Shown here: positions 48,001 to 60,000 of the stretch, one piece after another
Position numbering within the stretch: position 1 is the first letter of the stretch
Layout of the letters: each line of letters opens with the position of its first letter
NCBI GenBank assembly: GCA_936440205.1
Contig: OW387135.1
Location: 37,860,792 to 37,924,791, forward strand
Length of the DNA stretch: 64,000 nt
From: Lepidonotus clava
Taxonomy: Eukaryota > Annelida > Polychaeta > Phyllodocida > Polynoidae
Direction of reading: 5' to 3'
The notes under the pieces: generated by a model
Seen by the model: the letters and a program-made list of their open reading frames with translations, nothing else
Told to the model about the DNA's origin: nothing
Database searches by the model: none
Program-made: the position numbers and the translations under genes

Positions 48001-51000
48001 TTTACTGCTGGATACGTTGAAACAGGTTTTCATCACTCTCCAAGCAGATATTTAGTATTCATTTTTCATTTATTCTCAGGTTTCATTATAGTGAATGTTA
48101 GGATCATTGGAGTTCTAGTATCAGACTTAGATGAGATTTGCATTTCTTTCTTTTTTTTCTTTTCTTTTTTCAAAAGTTTATGTTTTGACTGCTGGTAATC
48201 TCCAAACAGGTTTTGATCACTCTCCGAGCAGATTTTAGGTTAACACTCTGCATGCAGATGTTCAGTTTCAAATTTTTGTTTTTGCATCAAATTTATGTTT
48301 TGACTGCTGGTAATCTACAAATAGATTTTCATCGCTCTCCAAGCAGACTTTGAGGCTTACACTCTCCAAGCAGATGTTTGGTTTTCAAAATTTTCTTTTT
48401 GCGTCAAGTTAAAATGTTTTGACTGCTGGTTATGTGTAAACAGGTTTTAATCACTCTCCAAGCAGATTGAAAGGTGTACACTCTCCAAGCAGATGTTCGG
48501 TTTTCAAATTTTTATTTTTGCATCAAGTTTAAATGTTTTGACAGCTGGTAATCTCCAAACAGGTTTTTATCACTCTCCAACAGATTGTAAGGTGTACACT
48601 CTCCAAGCAGATGTTCAGTTTCAAATTTATATTTTTGCATCAAGTTTAAATGTTTTGACTGCTGGTAATCTACTTGTAGATTCATCACTCTCCAAGCAGA
48701 CTTTAAGGCTTGCACTCTCCAAGCAGATGTTTGGGTTTCAAAATTTCCTTTTTGCATCACGTTTAAATATTTTGACTACTGGTAATGTCTTAACAGGTTT
48801 TCATCACTCTCCAAGCAGAATTTAAGGTTTACACTCTCCAAGCAGATGTTTTCTTTTAAAAAATTTTATTTTTGCATCAAGTTTATGTTTTCACTGTTGG
48901 TAGGGCCTACTCTCCAACAGATTTTAGGGTGTACCTTTCCATGCAGAGTATACAATTATTCTTATGTCAGCATCATTTTTAGATTAAAACTTAATAAACT
49001 TATTTTATTAGTAATTAACGTGCGTCATTTACACTTAATCACATTAATCAGTGGCGTTCTTTTGTTTTTTAAACAAATGCGAACTTGTTGTAATCCTTTG
49101 TTTATACAGGGGTTTGGGCCGAGGTGCGTCGGTCTCCCCCTCACTAATCCCTGTTAAGTTGCTATATAAACATTAGGCAAAGGTACAGTTGCTGCACGGT
49201 TGCCGCGAGGAGGGAAAGAAAGGGACAGGAGGGCAAAGAAAGGGCCGGGAGGGGAAAGAAAGGGCCAAGCATTCTCTATGTGTAAACATGAAATTCAATG
49301 TGAAAGTGCCACGCCCCCTACCAATGTCAAGCATTCTCTATGTGTAAACATGAAATTCAATGTGAAAGTGCCACGCCCCCGATCAATGTCACGCATTCTC
49401 TATGTGTAAACATGAAATTCAATGTGAAAGTGCCACGCCCCCTACCAATGTCAAGCATTCTCTATGTGTAAACATGAAATTCAATGTGAAAGTGCCACGC
49501 CCCCTACCAATGTCAAGAATAAACCTGTTTGAACATGGAATGACATGTCAAGAGTGCCACGCCCCCTTCCTATGACCCCCATGAAATAGGGGAAGCTGAG
49601 GGGAATGCACTGGAGGCCGGGAAATGAGTAAAATGACCTCCTTCAAATAGGGAAAGCTGAGGGGAATGGACTGGAGGCCAGGGAAATGAGTAAAAGTCCA
49701 CGGCAGAGGGTGCATCAGCTGTACCTTTATTAATAGCTGTGTAAACAAGGTAAAGGGTGGATTAAGTCGAGGCCGGGAGAGGGGCGACTGTCGCCAACCC
49801 TTAAGTAAACAAGTGAGGATTAGGTAAAGGTACAGGCGAAGACACCCCTATATAACATCACCTCACCCAGAACGTATCAATAATACGTTTTTGGTAAAGT
49901 ATCCTCAATTGTTTGCAAGAATGGGACAAGTACCCACCCGCCATAGATTCTCCGACGGTAACTTATGTCCTGTTTCCACCAACCGATTTTTCTATGAACG
50001 ATTGCAAAAACACCCTAAAAATCGGGACGATCTTTAAATCGTCCAAGAAATCGTTTGGTGGAAACAAAGAATCGTTCAAACGACCGATTTTTATGGACGA
50101 TTTTTGCCCTTGTTGGACGACTAAAATCTCCAGAGGACGACAGACAAATTATTTGGCATGTTAAATAATTTCAGACGATTTTGGCTTGATGGACGATTTT
50201 TCTACACAAATATTGCATTCGTCTTTTGGTGGAAACAGGAAATATTAGGACGATTCAGTAAATAACAAATATATGGTAAAATAAAATGAACATGAGGTGA
50301 AAAATAAGAATAGTATATGTTATAATAATAAATTAAACTATATTTGTTGAGTTAAAATATGGTTTAATTAAATCGTGTCTAAAATCGGATGTAAAATCGG
50401 GTGTAAAATCGGGTGTAAAATCGTTTTATGGTCTTTTGGTGGAAACAGAAAATCGTACAAAAAATCGTGACTGATGAACGATTTTTTCTAACAATAAAAT
50501 CGTCTGTATTTGTCTGTTGAAGAAATCGTTCATCTTTGATCCAGTCTTTTTGGTGGAAACAGGGCATAAATGACATCGTTTTTACCATATCCGTTTCGTA
50601 ACTTATCACGTTGTCACATTATATTATTTCATTGTGTTTCTTTTATAAATGAACACATTTGTGTGAAACTGGTAGAATAGGAATATTTTGGGTGTAGCTA
50701 AAGATATTGATTTATTCCTCCTTCATAGGCTGTGAGTTGGCTGGTGATTTTCAATGTGATAACGGTCGGTGCATTCCCAGAACAAACCTGTGCGATGAGA
50801 AGGACGACTGCCATGACAATACTGACGAGGACGAGAAATGTGGTTTGTGATAACAATTATTCCTAAATGCTTAAAGCTTGAAAAATGATACGAATTCAAT
50901 GTTCATGTGGCACTAAATGTCAATAACACTCATGCAAAATTACTAGCTACTGCTATCAACAAACTTGATCACTTGATTTCATCTGCATAATTCCTCTTAT

Positions 51001-54000
51001 GCTATCCTTGAGCAGTCTTCAGTAAATTGCCTTTAACCTCACTCTGATTACCCCCAATGCCACCAGCCTCCTTGACGTGCAACTTCCGGCGGAACTTCAC
51101 GTGCGGCTTTAAGATGAGCAGCCCGAGCTGGGCGGTGAAGGTCAGACCCAACAGCGAAGTCACAGTACAGGACGGCGACGAGGTCACCACCATGAAAGAC
51201 GGTAATACCCCTATAAGTACTAAACAGAGGGTAATACCCCTATAAGTACTAAACAGAGGGTAATACCCCTAAATGCTAAACAGAGGGTAATACCCCTATA
51301 AGTACTAAACAGACAGTAGTACCCCTAAATGCTAAACAGAGGGTTATACACCTATAAGTACTGAACAGACAGTAACACCTCTATAAGTGCTAAACAGATG
51401 GTTATACCATATAAGTACTAAACAGACGATAATACCCCTAAGTATTCAAAAGATTGTAAAAGACATTTATGGTTATCCCACCCCTAGAGGCGTACGTCTC
51501 GTCGAGCTCGATGGGTGTGTCCAGTCTGTACACGGGGTGGATGGCCGTCTACAACGACAGCTGCCTCACCTACCTGCGGAGGGCGGCCGGCAACCTGGCC
51601 GGGGTGCTCAAGGTCTACGTGGAGCGGCGGGGAGAGAACGGCACGGCCCAGTCCACCCTGGTCCACGTCTACGTCAGGGACAGGACTGACCACTGGGTCA
51701 AGGAACGGCTACAGGTAGGTCATGGCAGGGGAGTATCAGCTAACCGACCTGTAAAGTTGAAAATTTAAGAAGCAAAATTTGGAGCCATTTCTGACTTATC
51801 GAATACGTCGTTGTTACCCAACTGGTTTGATACAAATGTTAGTGATGAGAAAATGAAACTTAATACTTGTTGTCACTTTAGTATCATTGTTTCCCTATCA
51901 CTGAATAGAAATGCATATCAATCCAAAGACTAAATAAATGAGCCCATAGTTATACATTTTTAATACATGTGGAATCATTAGAGACAAACCCTAATGAAAT
52001 ACATTTTATTATCGTAACCAATTACTGACATGAAGCTCCTTTATAGGATCTAGTTTATCGTCTATAATATGCTATCTTTTTACCGTTTTTTCCTTGAACT
52101 ACTGTTAGAATACTGAGCAATTACCGCCCCCTTTATGTCCATATTGTCTACTTATGATTCTCATGCTGAAATTTACCTCGATAGACATGAGCGTTACCGT
52201 ATGTTTCGCATGTTGCTATTTCGTGTAGTTGGAGGGACAACCTGGCCAAGTTCGTCTCCGATTTGATGCCGTCAGCAGTTATGTCGGAAGCAGCGTACTA
52301 CTCGATAACATCAACGTTGAAGAAGGAATATGCGACGACTCACGTAATCAGGGTTTTTTGTTAAAGCATATCCCCTTTCGATTGCATGTTCTTTATTCAA
52401 TGTGCTAAGATACCCCTCACATGTTTGTAAGTATGTCTAGTATACTGTTTACAACCTGAGGCCTTCATGTTAGATCTATGAATGAGAAAGTTTTCCAAAT
52501 ATTCTAGATATTGGTTACACGTATTTTGATAATGAAAGATTACAAATTCGCATTGACTTACAATCACTTACATTTATAATACACCTTTGTACCGGCAGAT
52601 ATGACTGCTAGCTGCACGTTCGATGACCCCCGTCTCTGTGGGTACCGGGTCGACCTCTTCGGCGACTACACCTGGTCTAGAATTCAAGACAAAGGTAAAA
52701 ACGTTTGTCGCGCCGTTGCGCCAATTCAAAGACATAGTCTATATGTATTGACTGTCATCGTAATAGCCGCTGGATACGTAATACTGCAATTGCAGTTGAT
52801 GTTAATGTTTCTGCTATCACTTTTATATGTGCATGTTTAAGAGCAAAGAGACTTGAGATGATTACTGATCCTATGATGTTTTCCAAAATGTTGCAGGATC
52901 AACCTTTAATTGTAACATTTTTAAGGATATACATATGTATACATAATTTATATACTATCAAGAGAAAGCCACGGGACATCAGGAGCATAGATCCTTAAAA
53001 CCCTACATGTAGACCTATTTCAAACCATTTGGATAAGGATATTCAAATGCCATCCAGAGTAGGTGTTGATATCGCACACAAGACTATAACATTGAAAATG
53101 AAGCCAGGCTCAGTCCGAATCATATGCCAGATTCTTCAGCTTGTCCACGCACATTTCGGAGGGAGCACCAAATTCTTAGTTGTCTATAAAAATGCCAATG
53201 TTTTCAGAGTACGGCCACGTGATGGCCACTGATCGCCAGGCACAGTCTGGAGCAAATACCACCTACCTCAGCTCACCCATAACAGAGATGCTGGAAATAA
53301 GCTGCCTGAAATTCTCCTATAGGATGTCAGGCATCGACCCCGGAGAGTTTGCCGTTTACCGATACAGCGATGACTACTATGGGTGTGTATTTTATACATA
53401 ATGATTTTCCCAAAAGGGCTTCAAGTATATAGAATAAAGGATAACTCATAAGAGTTTAGGAAAAGACCGATATATGCAAGATTGTTCTTTCCTAATATTC
53501 ATATCAAAATAAGCTGTTTCAATCATATCTACAATCAGTATCTCTAAATGAAATTTACATACCTTTTTCAATTCTTTAAATTTCTTAAAGGTATTAGAAA
53601 AACTATAAAATATTAGGAAACAAACATATAAACCAGGGGGAACAAGAAAAGTTTCAAATGATAGATCTTACAAAAAATATTTTGAAAATTGAATAGTGGA
53701 TGCGCATTCTATCTAATACTTTCTTAGAAAAAAACTTGCATTAACCAAACAAACTGCTTCGTCAGAAAGATAACTGTTTCAACGTTCCTTTTCACGATAT
53801 TACACACCTGAGTCCCATTTTTCGCTCGGCTATGGGCGAGGTTAAATCTGATTAGAGGTTAACTCATAAGAGGCAGGCTAGCTCAGTGTTGTTGGTTGTC
53901 TCCAGCCGGTTGTGGCGGGTGCTGGGAGACCAGGGCCCAGACTGGCGGCAGGTGGAGCTGGAGGTGGCTCCGGGCAACATCTCCTTTGTCTTCATGGCCG

Positions 54001-57000
54001 TCCGGGGGTACGAGGACTCCAGTAGCATCATGGTGGACAACATCACAGCCACGCCGGGCATCTGTCCCAGCGTACGGTGTAAGGTCAAACATTTATTGTA
54101 CATGATACGAAGTTATCAATGCCTATCACGGTGTTGTACAATGTTGGAGGGGAAATAGCCTCATTGCTGAAAATAGCCTGTTCGAAATGGACCTATACTG
54201 GTCGACAGTATTGTATGAAAACTTGTTAAGTTATAAATATTCCTCTCTCTATCAAACTGCTATCACCAATTTCATACTGCCACAATTAAAGAAAACGATT
54301 TTTATGTGAATACATCTGTTCATCATCTTAATTTTACGGTCCTCTTATATGGGCATGCGCAGTAGTTCTTGTTATGCCACGTACACCAAAGTTGAATACA
54401 TCATTGTAGTTTCCGTCTTGTTGTTAAAGAAACACCGGCCGGCTGGTAAAAATACTATTTTACTCATTCATTATATTTCCATGGGTAGGTGACATTGGCC
54501 AACCAATGTGCGACAACGGTGTCTGTGTAAACAGCAGCCAGCGGTGTGACGGGGTGGACGACTGCGGGGGGAGTATGTTCGACGAGGTCACCATCTGCGG
54601 TAAGTCGGCACTTCAGTAAAGGCTGTATTCCACGAGCCGAGTTTACTCCTGGTTTGAAAAATCGGCAGCGACAATATGGATTAATCGTATCAATTGCCAG
54701 CTGTCAGAATCGCCTAGTGGAATAGCTTACCGCGTCTGAATTTCGAAGACGGTACATGTATTGTACTCTATAGGCTACATGACTTGGGATTCAATATCGG
54801 TGTGATATGATGCTATTATAGACAATTTGCATACAGGAGTTTTCCATAAACATTCCGAAAAGGGACACACACAGCCACCCCATCTCCTACCCCCGCGTTT
54901 TATGTACAAGGCAAGCTAGACATATCTAACAATAGATGGATCGTGACAAGAAATTTCGTCCGCAAGCCGCCGTAGGGTGGCAGGCGGGGTCATTGCTGAC
55001 CACGGTGGCCACACAGACTCCACCTACCCTTTCTTATATACACTACTCCTCTCCCCCCTCTTCTATTTACATATCCCACAATCCACTCTTCCTTCTTCAA
55101 CCACCATCCCTACAACACACACAACTATTTTCATCAACATTTAAAATGTAATTCTAATTCTTCTTAGTGGCTGAATAGGCCTAGTCATCTTTTATGTATC
55201 TTTACAAATCATACTTTATAATGCCATTGCTCAAAACCCTTGCAAATCTTTTGTGTGCAAATCGCTCCAACATACTTATTTCACATAATGCCATATTAAC
55301 AATCACGTTGGATATTGAGTGTATTTTAACATCTTTATCATTTCCCATAGATACAAGTTGCACGTTGGACGTGCGCGGGGAGCTGTACACGGGTAGAGTG
55401 AACGTGACGGTGGGCGGGGAGACGTGCCTGCCCTGGTCCCAGGCCCTGGGCCCCGACCCCCTGCTCACCTTCCCCGACGTGAGCAGCTCACACCTGCTCA
55501 ACCACTGCCGCAACCCCAGGGGTCTGCTGCCCCGACCCTGGTGTTACACCACCGCCGACGGCCAGTGGGACTACTGCGACATCCCTGCGTGTCGGCGTGA
55601 GTCAACTAGCTCATCAATGATAAATATTATTTCGCCTGGATCTGTGTTTTTTTGTCTGCTTAAAACTTACCCCAATGTTTTTTTACTTCAAAGTTATGTC
55701 ATATGATACGAAACGAGCAGTATTCGTTGTGTATACTACCAAGCGAGTATTGAAGACCAACTCAAAAGAAAACAACGCATTATCCACAGAAGGCATTGGA
55801 ATATTGTAACCACTGTATGCCAGATGCATACGTTCATTTCCATATACTACTAAGACGATTTCTCTGTATTCTGCCTCTCAAATTGGATGAGTTGTTATGA
55901 GGGACGCTGTATGTTCAGTAAACATCCAAGAACTTGATATTTCTTCTTAACATTTTCTGTACAAAGGAGTGATATTGCAAACATATGATAATGCCCAGTC
56001 TCCGCCTTGCCCATAGCCTGTGATCCAGCTAAGCAGTTCGCCTGTGGGAACGGGAACTGTGTGGCCCTATCACTCACCTGTGACGGCAAGGACCACTGTG
56101 GTGACAAGTCGGACGAGCAGAGCCCGCAATGCCGTAAGTATTCTACGGACTGCGCACGGAAGTGTAGGTTTCGGCTTAGTAAACAATAGCTAATTTAATT
56201 ATACTCACCGAATATATATAACATTACCTCTAAGGTAGTACGTATACATGAACCAATTGCCAATGGATACTGAGATCCATAAAAAAAGAGGTCGGACATA
56301 ATTGCAGTTTTTGCAAAGGTACAAGGGTCGGACATAATTGCAGTTTTTGCAAATTCAGGCACTGACACAAATCTGAGCGAATAATGGGTTAGTACTTGCA
56401 TTTTCTAAGTCAATAAGGTGTTGATGAATGAGGATGAATTATTATTTTCTCTCAGTTAGGTAATTACCTCCATTTTAGGTGAACCAAAATAAGGTATGAT
56501 TTTGTGATTTCAGGGTTGGACATTGTGAGCAAAGTTGAAGGGCTTTAACACTGTTCCCTATGGGAAAATGCCATTTTGCTTTCCAGACTTACTAATAGTA
56601 TACTAATAGTACTAGGAAAATTACTGTGAATCAAGTATGATGAACATTTTTCTAAAAATGTTGATATCATAGAAATAAGGGGTGGGTTAGCTGGCAAAGT
56701 GGACAGGTCTATTATAAATTTCCAACGCTAATAGGGTTGACCAGAGCCTCCTACCTGTTTCCTTGTTTCCAGCCGCCTCCTTGGCCTGTGACTTTGAGAC
56801 CGACTACCTGTGTGGGTACGAGGTGGACGGCGGGGAGTGGCCCTTCGTCTGGCGCCGGGGGCACGTGCTCGGCACGGACCTCGCCCCAGTCAACAGCACA
56901 GGTACGTTCCTCTTCAGTCTTTAGTTTAACCTGCTAATTAACGAATAACAAGTATGGCTATTAGCATAATGAAAGCACTGCAACTGTGTAAAGTTGACTT

Positions 57001-60000
57001 TGCTATCTATAGAAGTAAAGCCAAGGTGTTTGAAAAGAACAAAGCTCATGTTCTCACGATGGTTTCATAATTGCGGGCTAATTGATCAATTGGCGATAAT
57101 TACGGGCGTGACGTCATCAGGTCTATATATACCCCTCCCGGCGACCGGTCAGTCAGACCTGCCGACGCTCGGGGAGAGGATACACTTACCACCCACCCGC
57201 CCTGCTTTGTACTTCATACTTATGCGGTGGGGGGAGTCACACGCCGGTCGCCCCTAATGTGTGTGTTTGTAATTCTTCGTTCGTTTGTCTTAACATGTCT
57301 TTTCTGTTATAAAACTTGTTTTACTGCCAATTTGGTCTGCCGCGTCGTAATTACAATAATCCACTGTATGTCTTTGACTCGTTCTTAAGACCTAGGCTAT
57401 ACCTGTACATGACCGAGCCGTGTCCGAGCAATTCTATGTGTTGTATACTCCCTGTTTGTTTCTGAACTGTTCTTTACATGATCGGCGCTGCCTATATGCA
57501 CAACGTCGCATCAACATGATCCACCACATAGCTTGAATAAGTGTATTTGTGAGTAGTATATGGAACGATTACTTTTACTCTTGCCATGTACACGTCGTTC
57601 AGTACACTTTATCTATAATACAGGATGTCTCGTTCATAGCCGATTTGGTACATCATCAGTAATGACCTGTAACCTGTACATTCACTGTACATCTCTGACC
57701 CATTCCCAGGGACCTCCCTGTACACCACCAGTAATGACCTGTAACCTGTACACTCACTGTACATCCCCGACCCATTCCCAGGGACCTCCTTGTACACCAC
57801 CAGTAATGACCCGTAACCTGTGCACTCACTGTACGTCTCTGACCCATTCCCAGGGACCTCCCTGTACACCACCAGTAATGGCCTGTAACCTGTGCACTCA
57901 CTGTACGTCTCTGACCCGTTCTCAGGGACCTCCCTGTACACCACCAGTAATGACCTGTAACCTTTACACTCACTGTACCTCTCTGACCCGTTCTCAGGGA
58001 CCTCCCTGTACACCACCAGTAATGACCTGTAACCTGTACACTCACTGTACATCTCTGACCCATTCCCTGGGACCTCCCTGTACACCACCAGTAATGACCT
58101 GTAACCTGTACACTCACTGTACATCTCTGACCCATTCCCTGGGACCTCCTTGTACACCACCAGTAATGACCTGTAACCTGTACACTCACTGTACATCTCT
58201 GACCCGTTCTCAGGGACCTCCCTGTACACCACCAGTAATGACCTGTAACCTGTACACTCACTGTACATCTCTGACCCGTTCCCAGGGACCTCCTTGTACA
58301 CCACCAGTAATGACTTGTAACCTGTACACTCACTCTACATCTCTGACCCGTTCTCAGGGACCTCCTTGTACACCACCAGTAATGACCTGTAACCTGTACA
58401 CTCACTCTACATCTCTGACCCGTTCTCAGGGACCTCCTTGTACACCACCAGTAATGACCTGTAACCTGTACACTCACTGTACATCTCTGACCCATTCCCT
58501 GGGACCTCCCTGTACACCACCAGTAATGACCTGTAACCTGTACACTCACTGTACATCTCTGACCCGTTTTCAGGGACCTCCCTGTACACCACCAGTAAGA
58601 CGGCGCAGATCGGACGACGGGCCCGGGTTCGGTCCCCGCCGGTGACCCTCACCAGACGCAGCTGCCTCCACTTCCGCTTCCTGCTCTCCCGGTCCGTCAC
58701 CAAGAACCTACGGGTGTACCTGGAGTACGACCAGGGCGTCCTCTCCAGGGTGGACACGGTGCGCTACCAGTCAGGGGCCGTGTGGTTCTCCCGCTACTAC
58801 ACCGTGCCGCCGGGCACCTACCGGGTGATGTTTGAGGCCGAGCTGACGGACCACCGGGAGGTGACGGCCATCGACGACGTGCAGCTCTACCCCCGGGAGT
58901 GCACCAGTCAAGGTTAATATTCAACCTACACCCACACGTGTTTGTGTGTGTTTGTGTGTAAAGACACATGCACAAGTAGATGGACAATTCTTTGCAGCGC
59001 CTCCAATCAACTTTTGTTTTTGAACGACGTTTTCTACACTTTATGAGTTTTCCTTTTATAATCCAGCCCGTTGGCCAGATTAATTTTTCAAACTATCTGC
59101 AACTTGTCAATGAGACATTGCATTGCCAGTGATTGGTTGAACAGCTTTTTTCTCTATTTTATATACCAAAATTAATTTCATGTTCTCATAGAGATTCAAT
59201 TTGAAATTCAAGCCGCTATTTTCAGAGGCTTCCCAGCACACGTGTATCCACCAGCCGTCGGGCCTGACCTACACTGGCCACCTGAACACGACGTCCAAGG
59301 GGCCCTGTCTCCGCTGGGACTCGGGTTTGGTGGACGACGTGGTCCAGCGGGACCGCTTCTTCCTGGACGGGTCGGTGGCCGAGGCCGGGGACAGCTGTCG
59401 TAACCCGGGCCGTAAGGTGCAGCCCTACTGCTACGTGGCCAACAGGACCATAGCCCTGTGTGACGTCGGCCAGCCCTACCAGCTCGAGTGCGACATACAG
59501 GGTGGGTGGAGAATCAGTGGTTTTAAGACATCTTCATTTTCTTGACTAATGTGACCACTAATAGTGTTCATTCCAATGATTGCCTGTTTTATGTTGAAAA
59601 TGTATACGATAGGGAAAAACTATATATACGATCGGGAAAAGTCCTGCATATTAAGAGTCTTTTTAGTTAAGGAGACTTTTTCGATTGATCTCCTGGTAGG
59701 TTTGTTCAATGGTCTTGAATTATTTTCAAATGACCTTGTGTGACATTTTGTTTTCAGACACTTTGTTGATGTATCAAAACTAAAAGACTTTTTATTTTCT
59801 TTAAAAAACAATTATATCTGTCATTTAGTGCTAAGTATTTCGTATCCAGGCTCAGCTACAATATCTCATGACATGAGATATTGCAGATGGCCCCAACTCT
59901 CATATTATGAGACTTGGGGCCATCTGCAATGATTATTGTGACTGTTCCAGACGCGTGCGACCCGACTGTTAATTTCCAGTGCTCGAACGGCCGGTGTGTC

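Larger units (their letters stand above)
46862..50728 (+). other. Intron 11, 3.9 kb, made largely of repeats
   Basis: Contains the long minisatellite 47,375-48,950, the 49-kb tandem repeats and a MITE at 49,966-50,566. Phase 1 to phase 1, so no exon is missing by phase, although a symmetric module exon could be skipped unnoticed. None is visible. Confidence 0.7.

Noticed and set aside
56970-57360. Solo LTR or other promoter-bearing insertion in intron 22
   Set aside because: A CTATATATACCC box in a GC-richer block looks promoter-like, but I cannot define its ends or a target duplication and see no second copy.
57560-58645. 361-codon plus-strand frame and the 231- and 297-codon minus-strand frames
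   Set aside because: All are produced by a 72-bp tandem repeat with a period divisible by three; no start context, splice support or domain.
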